From NCBI GenBank assembly GCA_900771305.1, contig CAAGNL010000289.1, forward strand, positions 1-17,685: a DNA stretch of 17,685 nucleotides, written 5' to 3'. The notes under the pieces were generated by a model. It made no database searches. It saw nothing but the letters and a program-made list of their open reading frames with translations, and was not told the DNA's origin. Below, piece by piece: positions 1 through 6,275 of this stretch. Position 1 is the first letter of the stretch. The number at the start of each line of letters is the position of its first letter. The DNA is from Kiritimatiellia bacterium. Lineage in GTDB: Bacteria; Verrucomicrobiota; Kiritimatiellia; RFP12; UBA1067. The position numbers were made by a program, and so were the translations under genes.

Positions 1-170
1 CAGAATGCGTCCGATCTGTCCCCGTCGGCATCCCGTCGGGTGGCTTGTCATGCCCTGAACAGGCGGTGCCGCAGGGTCTTGTCGCGCAAAACCGATTGAA
101 AATGTCCACGGCGGCTCGGCGCAGCCGAGACGCACGGGAGCATTTGTAATCCGTGAAACTCACGCTGCCG
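1..170. other. Left-edge region without a supported gene
   Basis: I see no recognisable coding region here. A forward frame is open from the window edge to a TAA at about position 150, and another to a TGA at 97-99, but neither peptide resembles a known family. The stretch holds an 8-bp direct repeat (CCCGTCGG at 21-28 and 32-39) and a strong hairpin at 111-133. It may be the tail and 3' region of a gene lying to the left. Confidence 0.4.
111..133. terminator. Strong GC hairpin upstream of the toxin-antitoxin promoter
   Basis: A perfect 6-bp stem (CTCGGC at 115-120, GCCGAG at 124-129, loop GCA) is extended by three more pairs (111-113 with 131-133) across a single G/A mismatch. No T-run follows on the plus strand. 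Read on the minus strand, an ATTTT lies a few bases beyond the stem. It may be a terminator insulating the toxin-antitoxin genes from the left, but the polarity is unclear. Confidence 0.4.
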
Positions 171-172
171 CA

Positions 173-201
173 TTGACATATCCATCATATCGTGATACAA
201 T
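173..201 (+). promoter_or_regulatory. Promoter of the relB-yafQ pair, with operator-like repeats
   Basis: TTGACA (173-178), a 17-nt spacer and TACAAT (196-201) make a near-consensus sigma-70 promoter, with an extended -10 TG at 193-194. The spacer contains an inverted repeat, ATCA (184-187) / TGAT (193-196), centred at 190. Just downstream are two direct repeats one helical turn apart, TGCGTGAC (201-208) and TGTGTGAC (211-218). RelB/DinJ antitoxins autorepress by binding promoter repeats, so these are candidate operators. That role is inferred. Confidence 0.75.
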
Positions 202-235
202 GCGTGACGTTGTGTGACAAATATGGAGAAAAGAC

Positions 236-505
236 ATGACGGCAACCCTTTCCATTCGCGTTGACGCCGACCTCAAGGCTGAGGCCGAAGAATTCTTCGA
301 CGAAATCGGCATGAACATGACGACTGCCGTGACCTGTTTTCTGAAGAAGTGCCTGGCAACCGGCGAGATCCCCTTCAAGCTCGGGAAAATGAGCAAGCAC
401 GCGAAACTTCTCGCCGCATTGAAGGAAACTGAAGAAGTCGCCAACGATCCCAATGCGCCGACTTGCACCGACATCAGCAAACTCAAGGATTTCATGCTGT
501 CATGA
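236..505 (+). CDS. RelB/DinJ-family antitoxin
   Basis: This is the antitoxin of a type II toxin-antitoxin pair. It would bind and neutralise the YafQ-like RNase encoded next and, by family precedent, repress its own promoter. The 89-residue protein starts with a ribbon-helix-helix segment (residues 4-10, strand TLSIRVD, followed by two helices), with the family's conserved pattern of Asp-x-x-Leu-Lys then Gly-Met-x-x-Thr-Thr-Ala-Val. The motif IPF near residue 45 also matches DinJ relatives. The C-terminal half would wrap the toxin. GGAG at 225-228 lies 7 nt before the ATG. Its TGA overlaps the toxin ATG in an ATGA, as is usual for coupled antitoxin-toxin genes. Family assignment is firm. The exact subfamily is not, so no symbol is given. 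Confidence 0.9.
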   Translation: MTATLSIRVDADLKAEAEEFFDEIGMNMTTAVTCFLKKCLATGEIPFKLGKMSKHAKLLAALKETEEVANDPNAPTCTDISKLKDFMLS

Positions 506-780
506 AATACGGCGTTCGTCTGACGTCGCGCTACAAGAAGAGTCTTAAAAAGATGATCCGGCGCGGCAAGGACATCAACAAGATTGTCGACGTTGTCGAA
601 ATGCTGGCCAAGGGCGAACAACTGCCGCCCCAATACAAAGATCACGCGTTGACCGGTGACCTTATCGGCCCTAGAGACTGCCACGTCGAGAACGACTGGG
701 TGCTCCTTTATCAAATCAAAAACGACATCTTGATTCTCACCCTTTCCGACACCGGCACGCATTCCGATTTCGGACTGTAA
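502..780 (+). CDS. YafQ-family type II toxin (mRNA interferase)
   Basis: A 92-residue ribosome-dependent endoribonuclease of the RelE/YafQ fold. The start at 502 is chosen because its ATG overlaps the antitoxin stop (ATGA) and gives the usual YafQ length. A longer in-frame start at 463 would run through the antitoxin gene. Residues matching the E. coli YafQ active site are all present: His48, His61, Asp65, His87 and Phe90, inside the conserved blocks DHALTGDL, DCHVENDWVLLYQI and GTHSDFG. The N-terminus is Lys/Arg rich (residues 10-23), as expected for a ribosome-binding toxin. The toxin therefore looks intact and active. It shares the promoter at 173-201, and a converging broken gene follows 51 nt downstream. 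Confidence 0.9.
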   Translation: MKYGVRLTSRYKKSLKKMIRRGKDINKIVDVVEMLAKGEQLPPQYKDHALTGDLIGPRDCHVENDWVLLYQIKNDILILTLSDTGTHSDFGL

Positions 781-792
781 CTCTCGCTCACG

Positions 793-809
793 CAACGACA
801 TTCGCGTTG
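793..809. terminator. Small hairpin between converging genes
   Basis: CAACG (793-797) and CGTTG (805-809) can pair around a 7-nt loop in the 51-nt gap between the toxin stop and the converging gene's stop. There is no T-run on either strand, so a terminator role is only suggested by position. Confidence 0.2.
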
Positions 810-831
810 AGATCGCGGAGGAGTACTGTCC

Positions 832-1297
832 TCATTCATAGCCCAGCGTGTCGGCCGTGAAGTTGTTGAACGGCAGATAGACGACGTTCCCTGCGGTCGT
901 CTCGACGATGAACATGTCCTGGATCTGCCCATACTCGGCCACGGACATGAATTTGACGTTCCCCTTCTTGATCCACTGTCCGCAGCGCTTGGCCGTCCTG
1001 CGGAACGAATGCCGGGGCGGTGAAGACAAAACGAACCGACTTCACGGACTCAAGCTCGTCCGCCAGATGCTCGAAGGCCGACAGGGAGAACCCGTTCGAC
1101 GCCACCGAGACAACGGCGTCCGCCGTGAGGAACCCGGCGATATCATCCCCAAGTCGACAACTCACGTTGTCGATCGTCTTCGGCATTCCGCCGGCAATCT
1201 CCTCGTCCAGCGTTGGGACATGAGGCGAACACCCGGTCGCAAGGCAAAGGGCAAGTAGCCCAAAGGCGAACTTCTTGACCATTTCTACCACTCTCAT
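832..1297 (-). pseudogene. Frameshifted lipoprotein carrying a helicase-associated PLD-like fragment
   Basis: The upstream frame opens at 1297 (an alternative ATG lies at 1282) with a lipoprotein signal: Lys-Lys, a hydrophobic stretch and the lipobox LATGC, Cys23. From Met38 the protein resembles, from memory, the N-terminal PLD-like domain of a family of SNF2-type helicases: MPKTIDNVSCRLGDDI, then SVASNGFSLSAFEHL and VRFVFTAPAF. Around 990-1005 that match ends and resumes in the +1 frame as AKRCGQWIKKG, a poorly matching middle and LPFNNFTADTLGYE, ending at a TGA (832-834). In full-length relatives several dozen residues separate the two blocks and a helicase core follows. Here both are missing, so this is a remnant with an internal deletion, or a one-base error in an already truncated protein. 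Met38 (ATG at 1184-1186) has its own GAGGAG 12 nt upstream and could be the ancestral start. No function is assigned. Confidence 0.6.
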
Positions 1298-1337
1298 TGA
1301 AAAACAACACGCGGAAGAAAGGATGCCAATTTCGGAA

Positions 1338-1375
1338 CCAAGGTCTAGACAGACGCACGAATGTCTTGTCCTTGG
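1338..1375. repeat. Inverted repeat in the gap between the glycosidase and the broken lipoprotein gene
   Basis: CCAAGG (1338-1343) plus AGACA (1347-1351) pair with TGTCT (1362-1366) plus CCTTGG (1370-1375), separated by a symmetric 3x3 internal loop and a 10-nt terminal loop. A competing pairing exists between AGACAGA (1347-1353) and TCTGTCT (1379-1385). Lying 50-90 nt after the glycosidase stop in the minus direction, it could be an RNA 3' hairpin. No U-tract follows. The rest of this 131-nt gap shows nothing else. Confidence 0.45.
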
Positions 1376-1428
1376 TCATCTGTCTGACTCAAGCCACTCT
1401 TGGCGGCATGCGTCCAGGACGCGATCAA

Positions 1429-3384
1429 TCACCGGCCCAACTTGAGAAACGCGTAGCCGAGGCCGTCGAAGATGACTTTGAGCTGGTCGCCGTCCAGATA
1501 GACACCTTCGCCACACCGGGTCTCCAGCGACGTGCAGACGCCCTTCGGGAGATCCAGCGTGGCGACCACGTTCTCGAACGTACGGTTCACAATCAGCAGA
1601 TAGTCGACGCCATCGAGACGGAAAGCTCGCGCAACCAGAGTTTTCGGCAGATCCTTGATCGGAAGCGCGGCATCGTCGCCCAGCAGCACAGATTCCATCG
1701 ACTTGATTTCCCGCAGAACGTTGCAAATGTCCGGCCAGAACTTCGCCTGCTCGGCCTTGGAGGCGTTCTTGCGCATGGAACCGAACGAATAGGCGCAGAT
1801 GCCGTTCGCGCCCGCGGCAATGGCCTGCCAGGCCATGTTCGCCATCTCGCGACGGGTCGGAAGAACCGCCGTCGACTTGTAGTCGTTGGCATCCCCCTTC
1901 GCATACCAATGCCAATTGAACATCTGGGGCACGTGCCACATCGGACGGAAATCGAACATCGCCTCGCGGCACTGTTCCGCCCAGCCGGACGCAATGGTCA
2001 GATCACGCTTCCAGCCGCCGATTGGATACGGATCCATGCCCACCGCGTCGAATGTCGGCAGAAGCTCTCGGATGTGGTGCGGCTTGTCCGTCACCGCGTA
2101 CGTCGGATGGTCGGGATCGATTTCCTGAAGCAGTTCGTTCGCCGCCGTCACGAACGGGACCTGGTCGAGCGGCACCTCGTCGACGAGATACCAGCCGAAG
2201 AAGTTCGGATGCGCGGCAATCTCGGCGACCTTTTTGCGGAATGCAGCCTTCGACTCCTCAAAGGACTTGAACGCACTCACCGCCGAATAGTTGTAGCCGT
2301 AGATCAACCCCCGCACGTCGGCGCAGACATACGTCCCCGTCTTCGCGAAACGGTCGAGCGTCGCACAGTCCACACCGCCATACATCGTGGTGAAGTTGAG
2401 CGGCGCCTGGGCCCAGAGTTCGAAGTCCTCCGACGTCATCCGCCGGTTCGTGTACATGCCAAGCGGGAAGAAGCGACGGCCGTCAAGACGCACGCGGCCG
2501 TCCGTGCCGACCGAGATGCGACGCGGAATGGGCTGGACCGTGCAGGTGACGATACGCTTCGCCTCCGCGACGACCCGCCCTTTCAGACGAAGCCGAAAGA
2601 CAATCTCCTGTCGGCCCACCGCCAGCTCCTTCGCATTGAGCGCGAAGAGCGCCCGTTCCTCGTCGAAATCGGTCACGGGACGAATGACCTCGGTTCCCTT
2701 CACATCTTTGAAGACGGCCTCGCAGGCGTAGTCCGAAAGGCCGTTGGCAACGGTGTTGAGCCGAAGCATCGCCGCAAACCGGATGTCGCCATCCGCCGGC
2801 GTGAACGAATTGCGGTAGGCTGCGCACTGGAGATAGACGAGCGGTTCGTCCGGAATCTGTTCGAGCGCCATGTCGTCGAAGAGGACGCGCCCCGTCTTGC
2901 CTTTCGGCAGATAGAAGAGGAATTTGGCCGTGGCGGCCCCCTTCGGGAACGTGAAGCGCCCCTCGTAGCGCGACCATCCCTGCGTGTTGGGGTCGTTGTC
3001 GACGACGCGATGCGCTCCCGAGGCCCCCATCCACGTTCCCTTGGCATCGCACCAGTCGACGTCGATGTGCGGATTCAGCTGGCCGATTTCGCCCCGCTCG
3101 ACTTTCACCCAGCCGTGAATGCGGAAACGCGCCCCCGGATAGGCCTTCAGCTGCTGAAAGGGAAACGTATAGTGCTTCTGATCGTCATTGTCCCAGACGA
3201 CCGCCTTCGATCCGTTTCGTCCCGCGCCGGACACGACCGACCAGGCTTTGGGCAGGCGCCACCCCTTTCCCGACGGCGCCATCTCAAACGAACCGTTCTC
3301 AAGCTGAATCAACGGCTCCGCGTGAAGCGCCGGAACCGTCATCGCCATTCCAAGAGCAAGAACAAATGCAAATTCTGGTTTCAT
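1429..3384 (-). CDS. Secreted glycosidase-like protein: jelly-roll module plus TIM-barrel
   Basis: A 651-residue exported protein. Residues 1-22 are a signal peptide, with cleavage after the AxA-type LHA likely. Residues 25-178 form a beta-sandwich resembling CBM4/9-type carbohydrate-binding modules (LENGSFE at 28-34, a W-rich core, FDDMALEQIP near the end). Residues 180-285 look like a second beta domain. From about 300 a clan-A-like TIM barrel begins (FFPLGMYTNRR at 305-315), with GWYLVDEVP (397-405) giving Glu403 as the candidate acid/base and DPYP at 451-454. Residues 580-651 look like the usual C-terminal beta domain. I cannot name the nucleophile or a GH family. Position next to pectin genes hints at plant-polysaccharide breakdown, but it has its own promoter. 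The start is supported by the signal peptide, with the ATG 7 nt after a TATAAT and no Shine-Dalgarno, so the mRNA is probably leaderless. Confidence 0.8.
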   Translation of the reverse strand: MKPEFAFVLALGMAMTVPALHAEPLIQLENGSFEMAPSGKGWRLPKAWSVVSGAGRNGSKAVVWDNDDQKHYTFPFQQLKAYPGARFRIHGWVKVERGEIGQLNPHIDVDWCDAKGTWMGASGAHRVVDNDPNTQGWSRYEGRFTFPKGAATAKFLFYLPKGKTGRVLFDDMALEQIPDEPLVYLQCAAYRNSFTPADGDIRFAAMLRLNTVANGLSDYACEAVFKDVKGTEVIRPVTDFDEERALFALNAKELAVGRQEIVFRLRLKGRVVAEAKRIVTCTVQPIPRRISVGTDGRVRLDGRRFFPLGMYTNRRMTSEDFELWAQAPLNFTTMYGGVDCATLDRFAKTGTYVCADVRGLIYGYNYSAVSAFKSFEESKAAFRKKVAEIAAHPNFFGWYLVDEVPLDQVPFVTAANELLQEIDPDHPTYAVTDKPHHIRELLPTFDAVGMDPYPIGGWKRDLTIASGWAEQCREAMFDFRPMWHVPQMFNWHWYAKGDANDYKSTAVLPTRREMANMAWQAIAAGANGICAYSFGSMRKNASKAEQAKFWPDICNVLREIKSMESVLLGDDAALPIKDLPKTLVARAFRLDGVDYLLIVNRTFENVVATLDLPKGVCTSLETRCGEGVYLDGDQLKVIFDGLGYAFLKLGR

Positions 3385-3391
3385 GGCAAGA

Positions 3392-3424
3392 ATTATATCA
3401 TATAAACCTTGCCACAGGATTCAA
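3392..3424 (-). promoter_or_regulatory. Promoter of the secreted glycosidase gene, leaderless type
   Basis: On the minus strand TGaTATAAT (3400 to 3392) is an extended -10. The overlapping TATGAT (3402 to 3397) is 16 nt from TTGAAT (3424 to 3419). Using TATAAT, 7 nt (TTCTTGCC minus its shared T) separate the -10 from the ATG at 3384, placing the transcription start at or next to the start codon. Confidence 0.6.
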
Positions 3425-3444
3425 GACGGAAGATTGACTCCGTC
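3425..3444. terminator. Hairpin after the LUD gene
   Basis: GACGGA (3425-3430) and TCCGTC (3439-3444) form a perfect 6-bp stem with an 8-nt loop, 35 nt beyond the LUD-protein stop on the minus strand. Only TT follows the stem. A second 5-bp pairing (TCCCG 3443-3447 / CGGGA 3457-3461) overlaps it. Possible end of the ispD operon transcript. Confidence 0.35.
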
Positions 3445-3478
3445 CCGCTCAACGCACGGGATGATGTCAGGGCGCGAC

Positions 3479-4051
3479 TTAGTAGCCCAGGTCCTCGTCG
3501 ACCAGGACGACATCCGTCGCGAGGCCTGTCGGGCATCGGTCGAAGACCACCGTCACCTTGCAGATACGGTCGGGGGAGTCGCAGTCGGCGCACACGCCCG
3601 TCTCCGCGCAGGGGGTCTTCTTGCCCAGACGACGGCAGTTCGGCGGACAGGCGCATTTCTTGGTGCGCGCAATCGCGTCATCGATGCCGCCGTCGACGAT
3701 CTTGTTGCGGCCGATCACGTAGCAGACCCGCTTCGGACCGTTGATTGACGCGGCCACGCGATTGCCGCGACCATCGATGTTGACGATGCGGCCATCCGCC
3801 GTCAGCGCGTTCGCGCTCAGCAGGAACAAATCAACCTCGGTCTTACGGACAGGAGCCTTGCCCACAGCCGCCAGCGCGTCCGGAAGCCCCAGTTCCTTGA
3901 GCGTCACGCTGCCGCCCTGGCCGATCGTCGCCGCGCCCTCCGCCAGCTTCATCACATACGCCGCCGCCTCGGCCCGCGTCGCACAGCACACCACGTTGAA
4001 ACCACGCTTCTTCAGCGCTTCGGCCGTCTTTTCGAAAATTTCCACCGCCAT
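3479..4051 (-). CDS. LUD-domain (DUF162 / LutC-like) protein
   Basis: A 190-residue cytoplasmic protein of the LUD family. Family signatures are TIGQGGSVTLKELG (42-55), DLFLLSANALTADGRIVNIDG (split across 74-94), NRVAASINGPKRVCYVIGRNKI (97-118), and a C-terminal cysteine cluster, Cys133, 135, 139, 148, 154, 157, 164 and 173, that includes CADCDSPDRIC. This resembles the stand-alone DUF162 proteins of anaerobes rather than LutB with its ferredoxin domain. The family is linked to lactate utilisation (LutABC), but no LutA or LutB lies here, so the substrate is unknown. The start at 4051 is chosen over an upstream in-frame ATG at 4069 because AAGGAG (4060-4065) sits 8 nt before it. It is the last gene of the ispD operon, 42 nt after the lipoprotein gene. 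Confidence 0.85.
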   Translation of the reverse strand: MAVEIFEKTAEALKKRGFNVVCCATRAEAAAYVMKLAEGAATIGQGGSVTLKELGLPDALAAVGKAPVRKTEVDLFLLSANALTADGRIVNIDGRGNRVAASINGPKRVCYVIGRNKIVDGGIDDAIARTKKCACPPNCRRLGKKTPCAETGVCADCDSPDRICKVTVVFDRCPTGLATDVVLVDEDLGY

Positions 4052-4093
4052 ACCGTGTTCTCCTTGCAAGTTTTGCCCAGGGCGGCAAAGTCA

Positions 4094-4723
4094 TTACTTT
4101 GCCGCAGGGGCGTGCTCAACGCTTTTGAGCGCTTTCAAAGCGCCTCCAACAGCGGTGTCGACAGCCTCCGAAAAAGCGCGCGTGTAGTTGCCGTCCGATG
4201 CATCCGCCTCACCTGTTCCCGTTCCTTCAAACGCGACAACGCGCGGTCCACGCCCCGTCTTGACGACATCCAGAGTCACCGCGGCACGAGCCACTCGCCG
4301 CCCTGCCGTCCGGCAGTCAAGCGAAAGATCCGTCACCTGGACTTCGACCTGGGAATCTACAGACGCCACACTGGACTGCTGGACGACGCAATTGAAACGG
4401 CTGTCGGAGACGAGCCGATTGCGAACGGGGACACGGAGCAGTGACGACGGATTGGCGGCAAAGACGTTGTAGTGGTCAAACGCCACCGTTCCGTCGGCAC
4501 GGCGAACAACGAACGGGGGCTTGTCATAAGGCGCGTCAACTGAGACAGATCCCACTCGCGTCGTACCAAACGCGGTCCCGCCCCCCTCGACTTGGGGAGC
4601 CGTATCCTCTCCCTGAACCGAAGACTCGACCATCCAGGACTTCGGTGTAGGTGCATCGGACGAAAGACACCCCCCGGCCGCACAGGCCAGAAGAAGCATC
4701 GTCAGAGGAAAAAGACGCCCCAC
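4094..4723 (-). CDS. ABC-transport auxiliary lipoprotein, PqiC/YmbA-like
   Basis: A 209-residue lipoprotein. It begins with GTG (4721-4723), supported by AGGGAG (4733-4738) 9 nt upstream. The lipid-anchored Cys is either Cys14 (LLAC) or Cys19 (AGGC); the second gives a more usual signal length. Residues 53-135 match the ABC_trans_aux pattern: an acidic/Pro-rich linker, then GTTRVGSVSVDAPYD, FVVRRADGTVAFDHYNVFAANPSSLL (split across 71-96), and VQVTDLSLD. Members sit with MCE proteins and ABC permeases that move phospholipid between inner and outer membrane. Those partners are absent here. The last 35 residues (GNYTRAFSEAVDTAV) suit a long amphipathic helix. The gene starts 17 nt after the phosphoesterase stop, so it is co-transcribed with ispD. 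Confidence 0.72.
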   Translation of the reverse strand: MGRLFPLTMLLLACAAGGCLSSDAPTPKSWMVESSVQGEDTAPQVEGGGTAFGTTRVGSVSVDAPYDKPPFVVRRADGTVAFDHYNVFAANPSSLLRVPVRNRLVSDSRFNCVVQQSSVASVDSQVEVQVTDLSLDCRTAGRRVARAAVTLDVVKTGRGPRVVAFEGTGTGEADASDGNYTRAFSEAVDTAVGGALKALKSVEHAPAAK

Positions 4724-4740
4724 CGATCACATCTCCCTGT

Positions 4741-5478
4741 CTATCGACCGATTTCCAGCCGTGTCGCGCACTTCTCCGGCAACCCAGCCAAACGATTGCG
4801 CTCCATCGCCGCCTGCACATCATACTCAAGACGACGGAAAAGAACCTGACGCGCAACCATGTCGTAGATCACATAGGACGCCCTTGGATCTCCATCGCGC
4901 GGCTGGCCAACCGACCCGACGTTGATGAACAGTCGCTGCCCGAGTTCAAGCGTGAAGTCACGCGGCTCGTAATGCACCACACCGCCCGATTCGTTCGAAT
5001 AGATGATTGGCACATGCGTATGCCCATGGAAGCAAAGCTGCGTATACTGATAGCTGAAGTTCGCCTCGGCCTGCTGATGTTTGAAGACATACCCCCAGTG
5101 TGAAGGCTTGTCCAACGTCGCATGCACGAGCATGAAGCCCATCACGGGCTTCTGCAGCGGAAGGTCGTGAAGCCACTGAATGTCCGCCTCGTTCAGCTGG
5201 CTGCGCGTCCACTCCACCACCTGCGCCGCGCTCGGATGGAAATCGGCGAGATTGGTGTCCTGGTACGAGACGTAGTGGTCGTGATTGCCACGCACACACG
5301 GACAGTTCAATTCGTCACGAACAATGTGAATGCATTCCGCAGGAGCAGAATTGTAGCCAACAACGTCACCGACACAGACGAAGTGCGTCACACCATGCTT
5401 GCGAGCGTCATCAAGGACGACGTTCAACGCATCGATGTTGGCGTGGATGTCGCCTAGTATCGCGTAGACTCTACCCAT
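4741..5478 (-). CDS. Metallophosphoesterase, YfcE/MJ0936-like
   Basis: A 245-residue soluble calcineurin-like phosphoesterase. All metal-binding blocks are visible: GDIHAN (9-14), GDVVGY (37-42), GNHD (64-67), His119, and GHTH (152-155). The trailing NVGSVGQPRDGDPRASY (186-202) is typical of the small bacterial phosphodiesterase branch. The fold uses two divalent metals to hydrolyse phosphomono- or diesters. The physiological substrate cannot be read from sequence, though a nucleotide or cyclic phosphodiester is likely. A GAGGA precedes the ATG closely. The gene lies 22 nt after the ispD stop and 17 nt before the lipoprotein, a compact operon. Confidence 0.9.
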   Translation of the reverse strand: MGRVYAILGDIHANIDALNVVLDDARKHGVTHFVCVGDVVGYNSAPAECIHIVRDELNCPCVRGNHDHYVSYQDTNLADFHPSAAQVVEWTRSQLNEADIQWLHDLPLQKPVMGFMLVHATLDKPSHWGYVFKHQQAEANFSYQYTQLCFHGHTHVPIIYSNESGGVVHYEPRDFTLELGQRLFINVGSVGQPRDGDPRASYVIYDMVARQVLFRRLEYDVQAAMERNRLAGLPEKCATRLEIGR

Positions 5479-5500
5479 GTATCCTCGCTTCCATCCCCCC

Positions 5501-6181
5501 CTAAGCCTTCAAAACGACCGCGGCCGCCAGCTGGAGATCCTCCACCGTCGTGATCTTCAGATTCGGCTTTTCGGTCTCGAATATCTTCACGGGCTCGCCC
5601 AGCAACTCCACCGCGGAGGCATCGTCCGTCACATCAAGCTTCTGCTCCACGACGGCCGCATAGGCCCGTTTCAGCAGACGGACGTCAAACGCCTGCGGCG
5701 TCTGGACCGCCCACAGCTTCGTGCGGTCCTCGGTCCGCGTCACGGTCGTGCCCTTTTCCACGAACTTCACCGTATCCCAGATGTGGCAACCAACCACCGC
5801 CGCACCAGTGCGGCGAGCAAGCTTGACGACCTCGGAGATTGTCTCAGACTTCACGCAGGGGCGTGCTCCATCGTGAACCACCACGAAGCGCGTGTCGAGA
5901 TCCAACTCCTTCATGCCGTTCATCACGGAGTCCTGGCGCTTCGCCCCGCCGGCGACCACCGCCCGCACCTTTGAAATGCCGAACATTCGAACGACCGCCT
6001 TCGCGGCAATCAGCTGATCCTTGCGCACCACAAGGATGATCTGGTCAACGTCCGCACAGCGTTCGAAGGCAAGGAGACTCCAGGCCACGACAGGCTTTGG
6101 ACCAAGGTTCAGAAACGCCTTGTCCGTGCCCGCGCCCATACGCTCACTCTTCCCCGCCGCAACGATAATCGCCGTAACCAT
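5501..6181 (-). CDS. ispD: 2-C-methyl-D-erythritol 4-phosphate cytidylyltransferase
   Basis: IspD joins CTP and MEP to form CDP-ME, the third step of the non-mevalonate (MEP) isoprenoid pathway in the cytoplasm. The 226-residue protein has the full nucleotidyltransferase set: AAGKSERMG (8-16) with Arg14, Lys21, GGAKRQDSV (78-86), VVHDGARP (101-108) with Asp104, WDTVK (135-139), LWAVQTPQAF (156-165), TDDASAVE (185-192) and NLKITTVEDL (207-216) with Lys209. Length is normal and no key residue is missing. GGAG is 10 nt upstream of the ATG. It heads an operon with the phosphoesterase, PqiC-like lipoprotein and LUD genes. IspF, a frequent neighbour, is not adjacent. Confidence 0.96.
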   Translation of the reverse strand: MVTAIIVAAGKSERMGAGTDKAFLNLGPKPVVAWSLLAFERCADVDQIILVVRKDQLIAAKAVVRMFGISKVRAVVAGGAKRQDSVMNGMKELDLDTRFVVVHDGARPCVKSETISEVVKLARRTGAAVVGCHIWDTVKFVEKGTTVTRTEDRTKLWAVQTPQAFDVRLLKRAYAAVVEQKLDVTDDASAVELLGEPVKIFETEKPNLKITTVEDLQLAAAVVLKA

Positions 6182-6236
6182 TTTTCAAAATCTCCATCGA
6201 GGTTTTCTACAGACCCCTATTAAAACAAGTCAACGT

Positions 6237-6245
6237 AGTATAGCA
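6237..6245 (-). promoter_or_regulatory. Extended -10 promoter of the ispD operon
   Basis: TGcTATACT on the minus strand (6245 to 6237) is an extended -10. The -35 at 17 nt (TAGACG) is poor, as is allowed for this promoter class. The start would be near 6230, giving a leader of about 50 nt before the ispD ATG at 6181. Confidence 0.5.
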
Positions 6246-6257
6246 CAATATCCGATT

Positions 6258-6275
6258 CCCGTCTAGCGAGACGGG
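6258..6275 (-). terminator. Hairpin directly after the lptF/G stop
   Basis: A perfect 6-bp stem, CCCGTC (6258-6263) and GACGGG (6270-6275), with a 6-nt loop, abuts the TAG stop at 6276-6278. It has no U-tract on the minus strand. Position suggests it ends or protects the kduI-kduD-lptF/G message just ahead of the ispD promoter. Confidence 0.5.

Noticed and set aside
21..39. Direct repeat CCCGTCGG x2 near the left edge
   Set aside because: Only two short GC-rich copies with 11-nt period. This could be chance, and nothing nearby gives it a role.
48..245. Minus-strand 65-codon frame upstream of relB
   Set aside because: It covers the relB promoter, has no ribosome site and no family resemblance.
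463..780. Longer start for the YafQ-like toxin
   Set aside because: The first 13 codons would overlap the antitoxin out of frame. The ATGA overlap at 502-505 and the family length favour the shorter form.
1297..3405. Plus-strand open frame of 702 codons opposite the secreted glycosidase
   Set aside because: Same antisense effect, with low-complexity basic composition and no recognisable domain.
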